Origin: Bradyrhizobium vignae
Lineage (GTDB): Bacteria; Pseudomonadota; Alphaproteobacteria; Rhizobiales; Xanthobacteraceae
Direction: 5' to 3'
Assembly (NCBI RefSeq): GCF_004114425.1
Contig: NZ_RDQF01000001.1
Coordinates: 62,001 to 126,000 of the forward strand
DNA: 64,000 nucleotides
The translations under genes and the position numbers were made by a program. The notes under the pieces were generated by a model, which saw only the letters and a list, made by a program, of their open reading frames with translations, was not told where the DNA came from and ran no database searches. This document shows, in pieces, positions 14,965 through 24,034 of the stretch (positions within the stretch are counted from its first letter, which is position 1; the number at the start of each line of letters is the position of its first letter).

Positions 14965-17181
14965 ATGGAAGCCCGTGTGTCTGCTGCATCCGCGTCCCGC
15001 GTATGGTCTCCGCCGCCAGATGCCAGCGACATCGTCAAGGGAATCCACGCCATGCTGCACCCGCACAACATCGTGTTGGTGGGCGCGACCGATAAGCCCG
15101 GCAATTATGCCGAGCGCATCTGGAACAATCTGGTCAAATACGGCTTCGAGGGCGGGCTCTATCCGGTCAACGCCAAACGCGAGATCATCTGGGGCGTTAC
15201 CTGCTACAAGGATTTCGCGAGCCTTCCGGAAAAGCCCGACCACGTCCTGGTGCTGGTGCCGGCGCGCTTCGCCGTGCAGGTGATCCGCGATGCCGCCGCG
15301 GCGGGCGCGCGCTCGGCCACCATCGTCACCTCAGGCTTCAGCGAGCTGCAGGATGACGAAAGCCAGAGGCTCGCCGCCGAATTGCAGGCCGCGATCCGCG
15401 AGACGGGCCTCGCCGTCACCGGCCCGAACTGCCTCGGCAACTTGAGCGCCGGCGAGAAGCTCTTCACCAATATCGACGATCGCATCGTCACCATGGAGCA
15501 AGGCGCGGTGGCGATCGCAGGCCAATCCGGCGCCATCGTCATGGCGATCCGCCAGGCGCTGGAGGATCGCGGCGTCGGGGTCGGCTACATGGTGACGACA
15601 GGCAACGAGGCCGGACTCGAGACGCCCGACCTCATGCGCTATTTCGCCGAGGATCCGAGCATCAGGGTGATCGTGGTCTACCTCGAAGGCGTGCGCAACA
15701 CCAAGGCGTTCCGCGATGCCTGCAAGGCGGCGCGCGCCGCCAGCAAGCCCGTGATCGCGCTCAAGCTCGGGGCATCAGAGGGTGGCCGCGCCGCGGCGAT
15801 GGCGCATACCGGCGCGCTGGCGGGCTCGATCGAGACGTTCGACGCGATCGCCACACGCGAAGGCGTGATCAGGGTTGGGGGCCTCGACGAGCTGATCGAG
15901 ACCACCGAATGTTTCGTTCATTCTGCCGTGCCGAAAGGTGACCGGCTCGCGGCCGTGACGCTGTCCGGCGGCAAACGCGGCATGCTGATCGACGCCTTCT
16001 ACAAGGAAGGCCTGAACTTCGCGCCGCTAAGCCCGCATGTCAGCTCGGAGCTGGCAAAAATGCTCGGGCCGGGCTCGATCGTCGGCAATCCGCTCGACGC
16101 CGGCTTTGCCGCCGTCGTCGATCCCTCCGTCTACATGAAATCGATCAAGCTGATGATCGACGATCCCGATATCGACATCGTCATCATCGATGCCGAGCTG
16201 CCGAAGGTGCCGCACGAGCTGCGCGAGCGGAATTTGCGCATCGTCAACGAGATGGCGAGCCGGGCCGCAAAGCCCGTGATCTATGTCAGTGCGATGTCGA
16301 TCGGCTTCACCGAATTCACCAAGAGCCTGCGCAAATCCCTGCCCCATCTTGCGGTCATGCAGGGCATGGACCGCGCGGTGACCGCGATCAAGTCGCTGCT
16401 CGATTACGCGAAGCTGCGCAAGGAGGTGCCCGACATCGTCTCCAGCTCTAAACCCGCCGCGCGTGCCGTGCTGGAGAAGGCATTGAGATCGGCGACTGGC
16501 GCCGCACTCGACGAGGTCGCCTCGAAGAAGCTGCTGAAGGCCTATGGCATCCCGATCTCGAAGGAGGCGATCGCACAGACCGCGGCGGAAGCCGCGACGA
16601 TTGCCACGCAGATCGGATTTCCGGTCGTGGCAAAGGTCGTCAGCGCAGAGATCCTGCACAAGTCCGACATCGGCGGTGTGGTGCTGGATCTCAACAGCGC
16701 GGCCGAGGTGAAGAAGGCGTTCGCCGACATCACCGCACGGGTCAAGAAGCTGAAGGGCAAGCCGAAACTCGATGGCATCCTGATCGCACAGCAGGTCAAG
16801 GCCGAGCTCGAGCTCGTGGTCGGCGCTTCGCTCGATGCCGAGATGGGGCCGGTGGTGCTGTTCGGCACCGGTGGCATCGACATCGAGCTGATGAAGGACG
16901 TCGCGCTCGCCGGCGCGCCGCTGGATGAGGCCGAGGCGCGGCTGCTGATCGGCCGCACCAAGGCCGGGATCAAGATGCGCGGCTATCGCGGCAGGCCGGC
17001 TTTGCATGAGGCGTCGGCGGTGAAGGCGCTGGTCGGGCTGTCCAATTTGATCGCGGATGCCGGCGACCGGATCGCCTCGGTCGACATCAACCCGTTCCTG
17101 ATCAACACCAGGACGGGCGTCGCGGTCGATGCGCTGATCGTGCTCAACAACGCCGCGGCAAGACGCGCGGCCGGGCATTGA
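14965..17181 (+). CDS. acyl-CoA synthetase (NDP/ADP-forming) fusion, acetate--CoA ligase family
   Basis: 738-residue fusion of CoA-binding, succinyl-CoA-ligase-like and ATP-grasp parts, forming (or hydrolysing) an acyl-CoA with ATP to ADP + Pi. The CoA-binding Rossmann part is at about residues 36-165 (NIVLVGATDKPGNYAERIWN; VTGPNCLGN). The ligase-like part carries the phospho-histidine region AMAHTGALAGS (His281). The ATP-grasp part spans about 500-738 (FPVVAKVVSAEILHKSDIGG; FGTGGIDIELMKDVALAGAP; SVDINPFLI). ATG 14965 is preceded by AGGTGAGG. Some members of this family are protein acetyltransferases, but no GNAT domain is present here, so a ligase is the better call. Confidence 0.9.
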   Translation: MEARVSAASASRVWSPPPDASDIVKGIHAMLHPHNIVLVGATDKPGNYAERIWNNLVKYGFEGGLYPVNAKREIIWGVTCYKDFASLPEKPDHVLVLVPARFAVQVIRDAAAAGARSATIVTSGFSELQDDESQRLAAELQAAIRETGLAVTGPNCLGNLSAGEKLFTNIDDRIVTMEQGAVAIAGQSGAIVMAIRQALEDRGVGVGYMVTTGNEAGLETPDLMRYFAEDPSIRVIVVYLEGVRNTKAFRDACKAARAASKPVIALKLGASEGGRAAAMAHTGALAGSIETFDAIATREGVIRVGGLDELIETTECFVHSAVPKGDRLAAVTLSGGKRGMLIDAFYKEGLNFAPLSPHVSSELAKMLGPGSIVGNPLDAGFAAVVDPSVYMKSIKLMIDDPDIDIVIIDAELPKVPHELRERNLRIVNEMASRAAKPVIYVSAMSIGFTEFTKSLRKSLPHLAVMQGMDRAVTAIKSLLDYAKLRKEVPDIVSSSKPAARAVLEKALRSATGAALDEVASKKLLKAYGIPISKEAIAQTAAEAATIATQIGFPVVAKVVSAEILHKSDIGGVVLDLNSAAEVKKAFADITARVKKLKGKPKLDGILIAQQVKAELELVVGASLDAEMGPVVLFGTGGIDIELMKDVALAGAPLDEAEARLLIGRTKAGIKMRGYRGRPALHEASAVKALVGLSNLIADAGDRIASVDINPFLINTRTGVAVDALIVLNNAAARRAAGH

Positions 17182-17362
17182 AGGGGGCGGTCGGGTTAGC
17201 GGCAGCGTGATCGGCCAATCAGGTCCATCCACACACGCGGCGTTAGCGGATCACGATTTCGGCTTCGCTCCTCGCGCTTCGGCGGACAAGTCGTTAACCC
17301 GCCCGATGTACCATTGCGGGCTCCTTCCAACTTCCCCGGTTTGGCCGTAGAATCGCTCCTGC

Positions 17363-18193
17363 ATGGCACGCGTGAGCAATCTTGTGATCGGAACGGCGAC
17401 GCTGGCGGCGATCGCCGTGGCGTTCGGCGGCCTGCTCGGCGTGCAGAAATGGCGCACGATCCAGAGCCGCAGCCAGTTGCGCGTGGTGTTCGAAGGCGGC
17501 TCCGCCAGCGGACTGCGCCGCGGTGGGCCGGTCAATTTCGACGGCGTGCCCGCCGGCCAGATCCTGTCGATCAAGCTGGATAATCCCCGCAGGATCGTGG
17601 CGCTCGTCGCGCTCGACAACACCGCGCCGATCCGCAAGGACACCGTGGCAGGCATCGAGTTCCAGGGCCTCACCGGCATTGCTGCCATCTCACTGATCGG
17701 CGGCGCCCCCTCTGCGCCGCCGGTGCCGCTCGACGCAGACGGCATCCCCGTGCTGACCGCCGATCTCAGCGATGCCGAATCCATCGTCGAAACCCTGCAC
17801 AGCGTCGACCGTGCCATCGTGAACAACGCCCCCGCGATCAAGGAGGGCCTGCGTACGTTCGAGACCACCACCGCCGATCTCAGGAGCAAGGGTGCTCAGA
17901 TCGATTCGGTCATGGCCAAGGTCGACAGCGCCTTTGCGGGATTCGACAAGGCGGTCGCAAGGATCGAGGGCGTGGTGCCGGGCTTCGTCGACGGCAAGGC
18001 CGACGAGCTGTTCGAGAGAATCAAGGAGCTGCACGAGCTTGCCGGCACCATGAAGAAGAAGTCGGCGACCTACCTCGAAGACATCCGCCGCTCGCTGCTC
18101 GACGTCAGCGAGGCTGCCAACAAGATGAGCGGCGTGCCGGCAGCTACTACGGCCCCGCGCCCACCGCGCAGACCCACGGAGCAGAAGCGGTAA
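17363..18193 (+). CDS. MCE/MlaD-family lipid-transport protein (orphan)
   Basis: 276 residues: an N-terminal membrane anchor (about 5-26, LVIGTATLAAIAVAFGGLLG), one MCE domain (about 37-115; LRVVFEGGSASGLRRGGPVNF, GIEFQGLTGIAAISLIGG), then a long helical C-terminal region (about 130-260) of the kind that forms hexameric tunnels, ending in a Pro/Arg-rich tail. MCE proteins carry phospholipids or other lipids between membranes with an ABC permease and ATPase; neither is adjacent here, so its partners must be encoded elsewhere. The gene stands alone between the acyl-CoA synthetase and the convergent amidase gene. Confidence 0.88.
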   Translation: MARVSNLVIGTATLAAIAVAFGGLLGVQKWRTIQSRSQLRVVFEGGSASGLRRGGPVNFDGVPAGQILSIKLDNPRRIVALVALDNTAPIRKDTVAGIEFQGLTGIAAISLIGGAPSAPPVPLDADGIPVLTADLSDAESIVETLHSVDRAIVNNAPAIKEGLRTFETTTADLRSKGAQIDSVMAKVDSAFAGFDKAVARIEGVVPGFVDGKADELFERIKELHELAGTMKKKSATYLEDIRRSLLDVSEAANKMSGVPAATTAPRPPRRPTEQKR

Positions 18194-18259
18194 TCTCCGA
18201 CACGTGGTGCACGAGTTCCTTGCCGGCGTCACGAGCGGGTGACGTGCACCAGCACTGAC

Positions 18260-19300
18260 TCAGTAATTGCTCGGGGACGCTCCATTCGGGATGCCTTCGA
18301 TCGGGCACTCGTCCGTCCCCGGCGTCGAGCGGGTCATCGCCTCGACCATGTCCCGCGTGCCTTCGGGATCCCTAATCCAATTCTTGTAGAAGTCATACGG
18401 GCACGCCGCGACACCGCGCGGGCTGTCGCCGGAATTGATCATGCCGGTGTAGCCGCGGTGGACCAGCTTGTAGAGATGGTTTTGCGACTGGCCGTTGCGG
18501 CGCGCGTCGCGGATCAGATGTTTCGACAGCTGGGCGTACTGGATGCCATAATCCTCCTCGCCGCACTCGCCGAGCGTACGACCGTCGAAGCCGATGATCG
18601 CGGAGTGGCCGAAATAGGAATAGACGCCGTCGAAGCCGGCAGCATTGGCGACCGCGACATAGACGTTGTTGGCCCACGCCATCGCCTTCGAGATCATGAC
18701 CTGCTGCTCCTTGGCCGGATACATATAGCCCTGGCAGCGCACGATCAGCTCGGCGCCCTTCATGGCGCAGTCGCGCCAGATCTCCGGATAATTGCCATCG
18801 TCGCAGATGATCAGGCTGACCTTGAGGCCTTTCGGACCCTCGGAGACATAGGTGCAATTGCCGGGATACCAGCCTTCGATCGGCACCCAGGGCATGATCT
18901 TGCGGTACTTCTGCACGATCTCGCCCTTGTCGTTCATCAGGATCAGGGTGTTGTAGGGCGCCTTGTGCGGATGCTCCTCGTGGCGCTCGCCGGTGAGCGA
19001 GAATACGCCCCACACCTTGGCCTTGCGGCAGGCCTCGGCGAAGATCGCGGTTTCCTCGCCCGGCACCACGGACGCGGTCTCGTACATCTCCTTGGAGTCG
19101 TACATGATCCCTTGCGTGGAATATTCCGGAAAGATCACGAGATCCATGCCGGGCAGGCCGGCCTTCATGCCGACGATCATGTCGGCGATCTTGTGGGCGT
19201 TATCGAGCACCTCGGCCTTGGTGTGCAGGCGCGGCATCTTGTAGTTGACCACCGCGACACCGACCGTGTCGTTGCTGCTGGAAATGTCGCCGTGAAGCAT
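18260..19300 (-). CDS. amiE: aliphatic amidase
   Basis: Hydrolyses short-chain aliphatic amides (acetamide, propionamide type) to the acid and ammonia; cytoplasmic nitrilase-superfamily enzyme. 346 residues, the same length as the Pseudomonas enzyme, and the catalytic triad falls at the same numbers: Glu59 (FPEYST), Lys134 (KYRKIMPW) and Cys166 ([11 protein letters not shown]). The N-terminus [20 protein letters not shown] is near-diagnostic of AmiE. It is the last gene of the leftward amide/urea operon, 39 bp after fmdB. With FmdA upstream, the operon encodes two different amidases. Confidence 0.97.
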   Translation of the reverse strand: MLHGDISSSNDTVGVAVVNYKMPRLHTKAEVLDNAHKIADMIVGMKAGLPGMDLVIFPEYSTQGIMYDSKEMYETASVVPGEETAIFAEACRKAKVWGVFSLTGERHEEHPHKAPYNTLILMNDKGEIVQKYRKIMPWVPIEGWYPGNCTYVSEGPKGLKVSLIICDDGNYPEIWRDCAMKGAELIVRCQGYMYPAKEQQVMISKAMAWANNVYVAVANAAGFDGVYSYFGHSAIIGFDGRTLGECGEEDYGIQYAQLSKHLIRDARRNGQSQNHLYKLVHRGYTGMINSGDSPRGVAACPYDFYKNWIRDPEGTRDMVEAMTRSTPGTDECPIEGIPNGASPSNY

Positions 19301-19339
19301 GTTCAGCGCTCCTGTCTTTTATTGGCGTGAGGCGTGGGG

Positions 19340-19717
19340 TTAGTGGCTGATCATCCAGGGCCGCGCGGTCGGAAAGCCCTTGGCGCCGCTCCTGGTCTTG
19401 GTCATCAGCCGCGCCGGCTTTTTCCTGTCCGTCGAGCTCTTGTCCTTCACCGTCTTGCCCGACGAGCAGCAGCCGCAGCCGGGTCCGTGCGAGGCCTTGT
19501 ATTGCGCCAGCGTCTGCGGTGCGTGCGTGCTGCGCTCGTTGACGGCATGCGCCTTGCGCTTCTCCGCGGGCATGCAGAAGAAGTTCGGCGCCGTCAGGAT
19601 CACCCGCGGGGCCATGCTCTCGCAATGCGGGCAACTTTGCGGATCATCGCATTCCGCCATCGGGCGGAGGTCCTTGAAAGGTCCGCAGTCGTCGCAGAGA
19701 TATTCATAGACGGGCAT
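19340..19717 (-). CDS. fmdB: FmdB-like zinc-ribbon protein
   Basis: 125 residues. The N-terminal 45 residues are an FmdB zinc ribbon (MPVYEYLCDDCGPFKDL, then CPHC), with two CxxC pairs. The C-terminal half is basic and contains a second Cys cluster (GCGCCSSGK). In Methylophilus FmdB accompanies the formamidase FmdA and was described as a regulatory protein; its molecular role is still unclear. ATG at 19717 begins the conserved MPVYEY; longer upstream frames run through a repeat. Lies between fmdA and amiE on the same strand. Confidence 0.88.
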   Translation of the reverse strand: MPVYEYLCDDCGPFKDLRPMAECDDPQSCPHCESMAPRVILTAPNFFCMPAEKRKAHAVNERSTHAPQTLAQYKASHGPGCGCCSSGKTVKDKSSTDRKKPARLMTKTRSGAKGFPTARPWMISH

Positions 19718-19784
19718 CGCATCATCCCTAACGTGTTCAACGGAGCTCGCTGCTGCGCTCATGCGAAGGCAGCCCTCATCCCGA

Positions 19785-19812
19785 CCCTCTCCCCGCAAGA
19801 ACGGGGAGAGGG
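19785..19812. repeat. CCCTCTCCCCG hairpin repeat between fmdA and fmdB
   Basis: Perfect 11-bp inverted repeat CCCTCTCCCCG / CGGGGAGAGGG with a 6-nt loop. This element is common in Bradyrhizobium intergenic DNA; here it lies within the operon, just after fmdA, and could attenuate or stabilise the transcript. Related sequence is at 21797-21970 and 51744-51830. Confidence 0.7.
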
Positions 19813-19821
19813 AGCGCGGCA

Positions 19822-21051
19822 TCATTTGTCCGGCGAGATCGGCATCTGGATGTCGCCAGTGATGTGCTTGATGGGTCCGGCCGCCGACGGCATCACGTCG
19901 AAGTCGAAGATCTCGGTCGGCAGCCATAGCGTGGCGCAGGCGTTGGGCACGTCGACCACGCCGGAGATGTGGCCCTGGCACGGCGCGGTGCCGAGGATCG
20001 AATAGGCCTGGGCGCCGGAGTAGCCGAACTTCTTCAGGTATTCGATCGCGTTGAGACAGGCCTGGCGGTAGGCGATGTGGACGTCGAGATAATGCTGCTT
20101 GCCGGCTTCATCCACCGAGATGCCTTCGAAGATCAGATAGTCCTTGTAGTTGGGCGTGATCGGCGACGGCTTGAAGATCGGGTTCTTGATGCCGTATTTC
20201 GACATGCCGTCCTTGATCACCTCGACCTTCAGGTGCAGCCAGCCGGCCATCTCGATGGCGCCGCAGAAGGTGATCTCGCCGTCGCCCTGGCTGAAGTGCA
20301 GGTCGCCCATCGAAAGACCTGCGCCGGGCACGTAGACCGGGAAATAGATCTTCGAACCGCGGGAGAGATCCTTGATGTCGCAATTGCCGCCATGCTCGCG
20401 CGGCGGCACAGTGCGCGCACCTTCCGCTCCGATCTTGGCCTTGACGTCACCCTTGGCACGGCCGCCATGGGCGGTCGCCGCGAACGGCGGGTTAGCCAAA
20501 CCGGGCACGCGGGTCGGATTGGTCGAGATCAGCTCGGCCTCGCGCTTGTTCCAGGTCTCAAGCATCTTCGGATCGGGCAGACAGCCGATCAGGCCGGGAT
20601 GGATCAGGCCAGCAAAATTCACGCCTGGCACATGGCGCGAGGAGGTGTAGAGGCCCTTGATGTCCCAGATCGACTTCTGCGCCAGCGGGAAGTGGTCGGT
20701 GAGGAATCCGCCGCCGTTCTGCTTGGAGAAGAAGCCGTTGAAGCCCCAAAGGCTCTCCTTGAGCGGGCCGACGTCGAGCAGGTCGACGACGAGGAGATCG
20801 CCGGGCTCGGCGCCCTTGACGCCGATCGGGCCGGAGAGGAAGTGCACGATCGACAGGTCGATGTCGCGCACGTCGTCGGCGGAATCGTTGTTCTTGATGA
20901 AGCCGCCGGTCCAGTCATAGGTCTCGATGATGAAGTCGTCGCCGGGATTGACCCAGGCCACGATCGGAATGTCGGGGTGCCAGCGGTTGTGCACCATGTC
21001 GTTTTCATAGGCCGATTTGGTGAGATCGACCTTGATCAGTGTCTCTGGCAT
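19822..21051 (-). CDS. fmdA: formamidase (acetamidase/formamidase family)
   Basis: Converts formamide to formate and ammonia. 409 residues, matching the about 407-residue Methylophilus FmdA, and the N-terminus (TLIKVDLTKSAYENDMVHNR) and interior (NGGGFLTDHFPLAQKSIWDI; GLSMGDLHFSQGDGEITFCG; MAGWLHLKVEVIKDGM) are typical. It follows the urtE-like gene after only 29 bp, so it is co-transcribed with the importer. This FmdA is unrelated to the nitrilase-type AmiE encoded two genes downstream. Confidence 0.95.
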   Translation of the reverse strand: MPETLIKVDLTKSAYENDMVHNRWHPDIPIVAWVNPGDDFIIETYDWTGGFIKNNDSADDVRDIDLSIVHFLSGPIGVKGAEPGDLLVVDLLDVGPLKESLWGFNGFFSKQNGGGFLTDHFPLAQKSIWDIKGLYTSSRHVPGVNFAGLIHPGLIGCLPDPKMLETWNKREAELISTNPTRVPGLANPPFAATAHGGRAKGDVKAKIGAEGARTVPPREHGGNCDIKDLSRGSKIYFPVYVPGAGLSMGDLHFSQGDGEITFCGAIEMAGWLHLKVEVIKDGMSKYGIKNPIFKPSPITPNYKDYLIFEGISVDEAGKQHYLDVHIAYRQACLNAIEYLKKFGYSGAQAYSILGTAPCQGHISGVVDVPNACATLWLPTEIFDFDVMPSAAGPIKHITGDIQMPISPDK

Positions 21052-21080
21052 CGAGATGCTCCCCTTCTACTTGCGGTTGA

Positions 21081-21770
21081 TTAGACGGACAGATATTTCG
21101 AGACCTGCGCGGCATCGACGGCGTCGCACGGATCGTCGCGCACGATCTCGCCGTTCTCGATCACCAGCACGCGGTCGGCGATATCGAGCGCGAAGCTCAG
21201 GACCTGCTCGGACACCACGATCGAGAGCCCCTTCTCGTCGCGGATGCGCTTGAGCGTGCGCGCCATCTCCTTGATGATCGACGGCTGGATGCCCTCTGTC
21301 GGTTCATCCAGCAGCAGCACCTTCGGCTTGGTCGCAAGCGCGCGCGCGATCGCGAGCTGCTGCTGCTGGCCGCCGGAGAGATTGCCGCCGCGGCGGCCCT
21401 TCATCTCCAGCAGCACCGGAAACAATTCGTAGATGTCGCTTGGCACCTCGGAGCCGCCGCAGACGACGAGGCCGGTCTCGATGTTCTCCTTCACCGTCAT
21501 GGTGGAGAAGATCATGCGACCCTGCGGCACATAGGCGAGGCCCTTGGCGACGCGCTCGTAGCTCTTGAGACCGCCGAGCTCGGCGCCGTCCATGGTCACC
21601 GAACCGCTTTTGGCCGGCAGGATGCCCATCAGCGATTTCATCAGCGTGGTCTTGCCCATGCCGTTGCGGCCCATGATCGCGACGATCTCGTTCGGCGCGA
21701 CCTTGACGTTGAGCCCGTGCAGCACCTCGCTCTGGCCGTAAGCGACGTGAAGATCTGAAATTGCCAGCAT
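21081..21770 (-). CDS. urtE: UrtE-like ABC transporter ATPase (urea/short-chain amide importer)
   Basis: 229-residue ATPase. Walker A GRNGMGKTTL (about 34-43), signature LSGGQQQQLAIARAL, Walker B VLLLDEP and EGIQPSI. The pattern AYGQSEVLHG and MGRNGMGKTTLMKSLMG is typical of UrtE/LivF-type subunits. Separated from the urtD-like gene by 233 bp holding repeats, and followed after 29 bp by fmdA. Functions with the UrtD-like ATPase and the two permeases. Confidence 0.92.
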   Translation of the reverse strand: MLAISDLHVAYGQSEVLHGLNVKVAPNEIVAIMGRNGMGKTTLMKSLMGILPAKSGSVTMDGAELGGLKSYERVAKGLAYVPQGRMIFSTMTVKENIETGLVVCGGSEVPSDIYELFPVLLEMKGRRGGNLSGGQQQQLAIARALATKPKVLLLDEPTEGIQPSIIKEMARTLKRIRDEKGLSIVVSEQVLSFALDIADRVLVIENGEIVRDDPCDAVDAAQVSKYLSV

Positions 21771-21796
21771 CGTTGGCTCCTAGACTCGGTGCTTCT

Positions 21797-21970
21797 TCAC
21801 CTCTGCCCGGCGGGGAGAGGCATAGGCCGCTCTTCGCGGCCATGCTTCAAAACGCCGAAGCGAAGCTTCGGCTTTGGCGCAGCGCCGGGTGAGGGGGCCA
21901 AGGTCCATCGAGGGAGCGAAGCCCCTCACCCGAATGGCTGCGCCATTCGACCTCTCCCTATGGGAGGGGT
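21797..21970. repeat. composite extragenic repeat between urtD- and urtE-like genes
   Basis: GC-rich repeat DNA with CGGGGAGAGGCATAGGCCGC, AACGCCGAAGCGAAGCTTCG and the CTCACCCG / CTCTCCCTATGGGAGGGG block. It fills most of the 233-bp gap between the two ATPase genes; no gene is visible in it. Confidence 0.6.
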
Positions 21971-22003
21971 GGACCGCGCGTGCTTGCCCCTTACTCGCCA
22001 TCG

Positions 22004-22759
22004 TCAGTGTCCCAGATAGACTTCAACGACCTTGGGATCGTTCTTCACCTTCTCCATCGTCCCCTCCGAGAGGATCTGGCCTTGGTGCAGCACGGTGACC
22101 TTGTGCGCGATGTCTTCGACGAATTTCATGTCGTGCTCGATCACCAGCACCGAGCGATTCTTGATGATGCGGTTGAGCAGCTCGGCTGTCTTGGCGCGTT
22201 CGGACACGCTCATGCCGGCGACGGGCTCGTCGAGCATCAACAGGTCCGGATCCTGGATCAGCAGCATGCCGATCTCGAGCCACTGCTTCTGGCCATGGCT
22301 GAGCTCGTCGGCATAGGTATTGAGCTTGTCCTTCAGGAAGATCATCTCCGCGACCTCTTCGACCCGGTCCTTCACCAGCTGATCACGCTGAAAGGTCAGC
22401 GAGCCGAACACGGTGCGGCCGCGCGGAAACGAGATCTCGAGATTCTCGAAAACGGTGAGGTCCTCGAACACCGACGGCGTCTGGAACTTGCGCCCGACAC
22501 CGGTCTGCACGATCTCGTTTTCCCTCATTTTCGTGAGCTCCTTGCCACGAAACTGAATTGAACCCGACGTTGCCTTGGTCTTGCCGCAGATCAGGTCAAG
22601 CACAGTGGTCTTGCCCGCGCCGTTGGGACCGATGATGACGCGGATCTCGTTCTCCTCGACGTAGAAGGAGAGATCGTTGACTGCCTTGAAGCCGTCGAAC
22701 GAGACGGTCAGTCCGGAAACCGCGAGCAGGAATTCCTTGGGCTGATGACCGATGAGCAT
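22004..22759 (-). CDS. urtD: UrtD-like ABC transporter ATPase (urea/short-chain amide importer)
   Basis: 251-residue ATPase with Walker A GPNGAGKTTVLDL (about residues 44-56), the UrtD-type signature ELSHGQKQWLEIGMLL, Walker B LLMLDEPVAGMS and the ending VYLGH. The start is unusual: ATG 22759 is the last of three identical start sites made by a 54-bp tandem repeat. Two 16-codon ORFs, each with its own GGAG-type ribosome-binding site, precede it (see 22763-22813 and 22817-22867). Energises import together with the UrtE-like ATPase. Confidence 0.93.
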   Translation of the reverse strand: MLIGHQPKEFLLAVSGLTVSFDGFKAVNDLSFYVEENEIRVIIGPNGAGKTTVLDLICGKTKATSGSIQFRGKELTKMRENEIVQTGVGRKFQTPSVFEDLTVFENLEISFPRGRTVFGSLTFQRDQLVKDRVEEVAEMIFLKDKLNTYADELSHGQKQWLEIGMLLIQDPDLLMLDEPVAGMSVSERAKTAELLNRIIKNRSVLVIEHDMKFVEDIAHKVTVLHQGQILSEGTMEKVKNDPKVVEVYLGH

Positions 22760-22762
22760 GAT

Positions 22763-22813
22763 CTACCTCCTCACTGCCAGGGTGGCATCGGCATCGGGAT
22801 GACCGATGAGCAT
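22763..22813 (-). CDS. 16-residue leader-like ORF (repeat copy 2) ahead of urtD
   Basis: Reads MLIGHPDADATLAVRR then TAG. It begins with the same five residues as UrtD and has a good GGAGATAG ribosome-binding site; its TAG stop lies three bases before the urtD ATG. Whether it is translated is unknown. It is in frame with urtD apart from the amber stop. Confidence 0.4.
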   Translation of the reverse strand: MLIGHPDADATLAVRR

Positions 22814-22816
22814 GAT

Positions 22817-22867
22817 CTATCTCCTCACTGCCAGCGTGGCATCGGCATCGGGATGACCGATGAGCAT
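22817..22867 (-). CDS. 16-residue leader-like ORF (repeat copy 3) ahead of urtD
   Basis: Encodes the same 16-residue peptide as the ORF at 22763-22813. Its ribosome-binding site GAGGAGG overlaps the TGA stop of urtC, which shows that this is the original urtD start region and that the inner copies arose by duplication. Translation is not shown. Confidence 0.4.
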   Translation of the reverse strand: MLIGHPDADATLAVRR

Positions 22868-22878
22868 GATCTACCTCC

Positions 22879-24021
22879 TCACTCTGCCGGCGCGCCGTCG
22901 GCGACGGAGTTGTCGTTCCAGCCCGCCTTCGCCCTGCGCGAGGCGAACAGCTGATCGATGCGCGGCTGCACGTAATCGGCCCAGAGCCCGGACAGACCGT
23001 TCGGGAAGGCGAGAACGACGGCGATGAACAGCGCGCCGAGGCCGAACAGCCAGAGTTGCGGAAAAGATTCCGACAGGCTGGTCTTGGCGAAATTCACCAG
23101 GATGGCGCCCCAGATCGCGCCGAAGATCGACATCCGCCCGCCGACGGCGGTGTAGATCACCATCTCGATCGATGGCACGATGCCGACGAAGGACGGCGAC
23201 ATGAAGCCGACATTGAGCGCGAACATGGCGCCGCCGATCGCGGCGAAGATCGCAGCCATGCAGAAGGCAAAGATCTTGAAATTGGCGACGCTATAGCCGG
23301 AGAAGCGGACGCGGTCCTCCTGTTCGCGCATCGCCACCAGAATGCGGCCGAGCTTGGTCAGGCGGATGAATTGCGCGATGCCGATGCAGGCGAACAGCAG
23401 CACCACCTCGACGAAGTACAGGATGATCTTGGCGTGGTCGGGCCGGATGTCCCAGCCCTTGAGCGTGCGCAGATCGGTCATGCCGTTGATGCCGCCGGTA
23501 TAGCCCTGTTGACCCACGATCAGGATGGTGAGGATGGCGGCGACGGCCTGGGTGATGATCGCGAAATAGGTGCCGCCGACGCGGCGCTTGAACATCGCGG
23601 TGCCGATGATCAGGGCGAACAGGCCGGGCACCAGGATGATGGCGAAGATGGTGAAGGTCAGGCTGTGAAACGGCTGCCAGAACAACGGCAGCGCCGTGAT
23701 CTGATTCCAGTCCATGAAATCGGGAATGCCGGGCGTCGACTGGATCTTGGTGTTCTCGACGCTCGAGGCCTCGAGCTTGAGGAACATCGCCATGCAATAG
23801 CCGCCGAGGCCGAAGAACACGCCCTGCCCGAGGCTCAGGATGCCGCCATAACCCCAGCACAGCACGAGGCCGAGCGCGACGAAGGCGTAGGTCAGATATT
23901 TCGCGACCAGGTTGAGGCGGAACACGTCCAGCGTCAGCGGCAGGATCACGAACAACACGGCGGCCAAGGCAATGAAGCCCATGAGCTCGGATCGGTTGAA
24001 GAAGCGTGAGTTGATGATCAT
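22879..24021 (-). CDS. urtC: UrtC-like ABC transporter permease
   Basis: 380-residue LivM-family permease with about ten hydrophobic segments, e.g. MGFIALAAVLFVILPLTLDV near the N-terminus and LWLFGLGALFIAVVLAFPNG near the C-terminus. The cytoplasmic coupling motif RFSGYSVANFKIFAF is visible. It begins 13 bp after the urtB-like gene. The stop TGA overlaps a GAGGAGG Shine-Dalgarno serving the downstream start region, showing tight coupling to urtD before the local duplication. Confidence 0.93.
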   Translation of the reverse strand: MIINSRFFNRSELMGFIALAAVLFVILPLTLDVFRLNLVAKYLTYAFVALGLVLCWGYGGILSLGQGVFFGLGGYCMAMFLKLEASSVENTKIQSTPGIPDFMDWNQITALPLFWQPFHSLTFTIFAIILVPGLFALIIGTAMFKRRVGGTYFAIITQAVAAILTILIVGQQGYTGGINGMTDLRTLKGWDIRPDHAKIILYFVEVVLLFACIGIAQFIRLTKLGRILVAMREQEDRVRFSGYSVANFKIFAFCMAAIFAAIGGAMFALNVGFMSPSFVGIVPSIEMVIYTAVGGRMSIFGAIWGAILVNFAKTSLSESFPQLWLFGLGALFIAVVLAFPNGLSGLWADYVQPRIDQLFASRRAKAGWNDNSVADGAPAE

Positions 24022-24034
24022 GACTTGCCTCTCG

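Larger units (their letters stand above)
22744..22885. repeat. 54-bp tandem repeat, about 2.6 copies, at the urtC-urtD junction
   Basis: Units begin at 22744, 22798 and 22852 (period 54 bp); copy three stops at about 22885. On the minus strand every unit carries GTGAGGAG(G/A)TAGATC followed by ATG CTC ATC GGT CAT, i.e. ribosome-binding site, start codon and first five codons of the urtD-like gene. Copies one and two differ by a few bases only, implying a recent duplication. Confidence 0.95.

Noticed and set aside
22744..22885. CRISPR-like array
   Set aside because: Units are directly adjacent with no spacers, and each carries a gene start; it is a tandem duplication.
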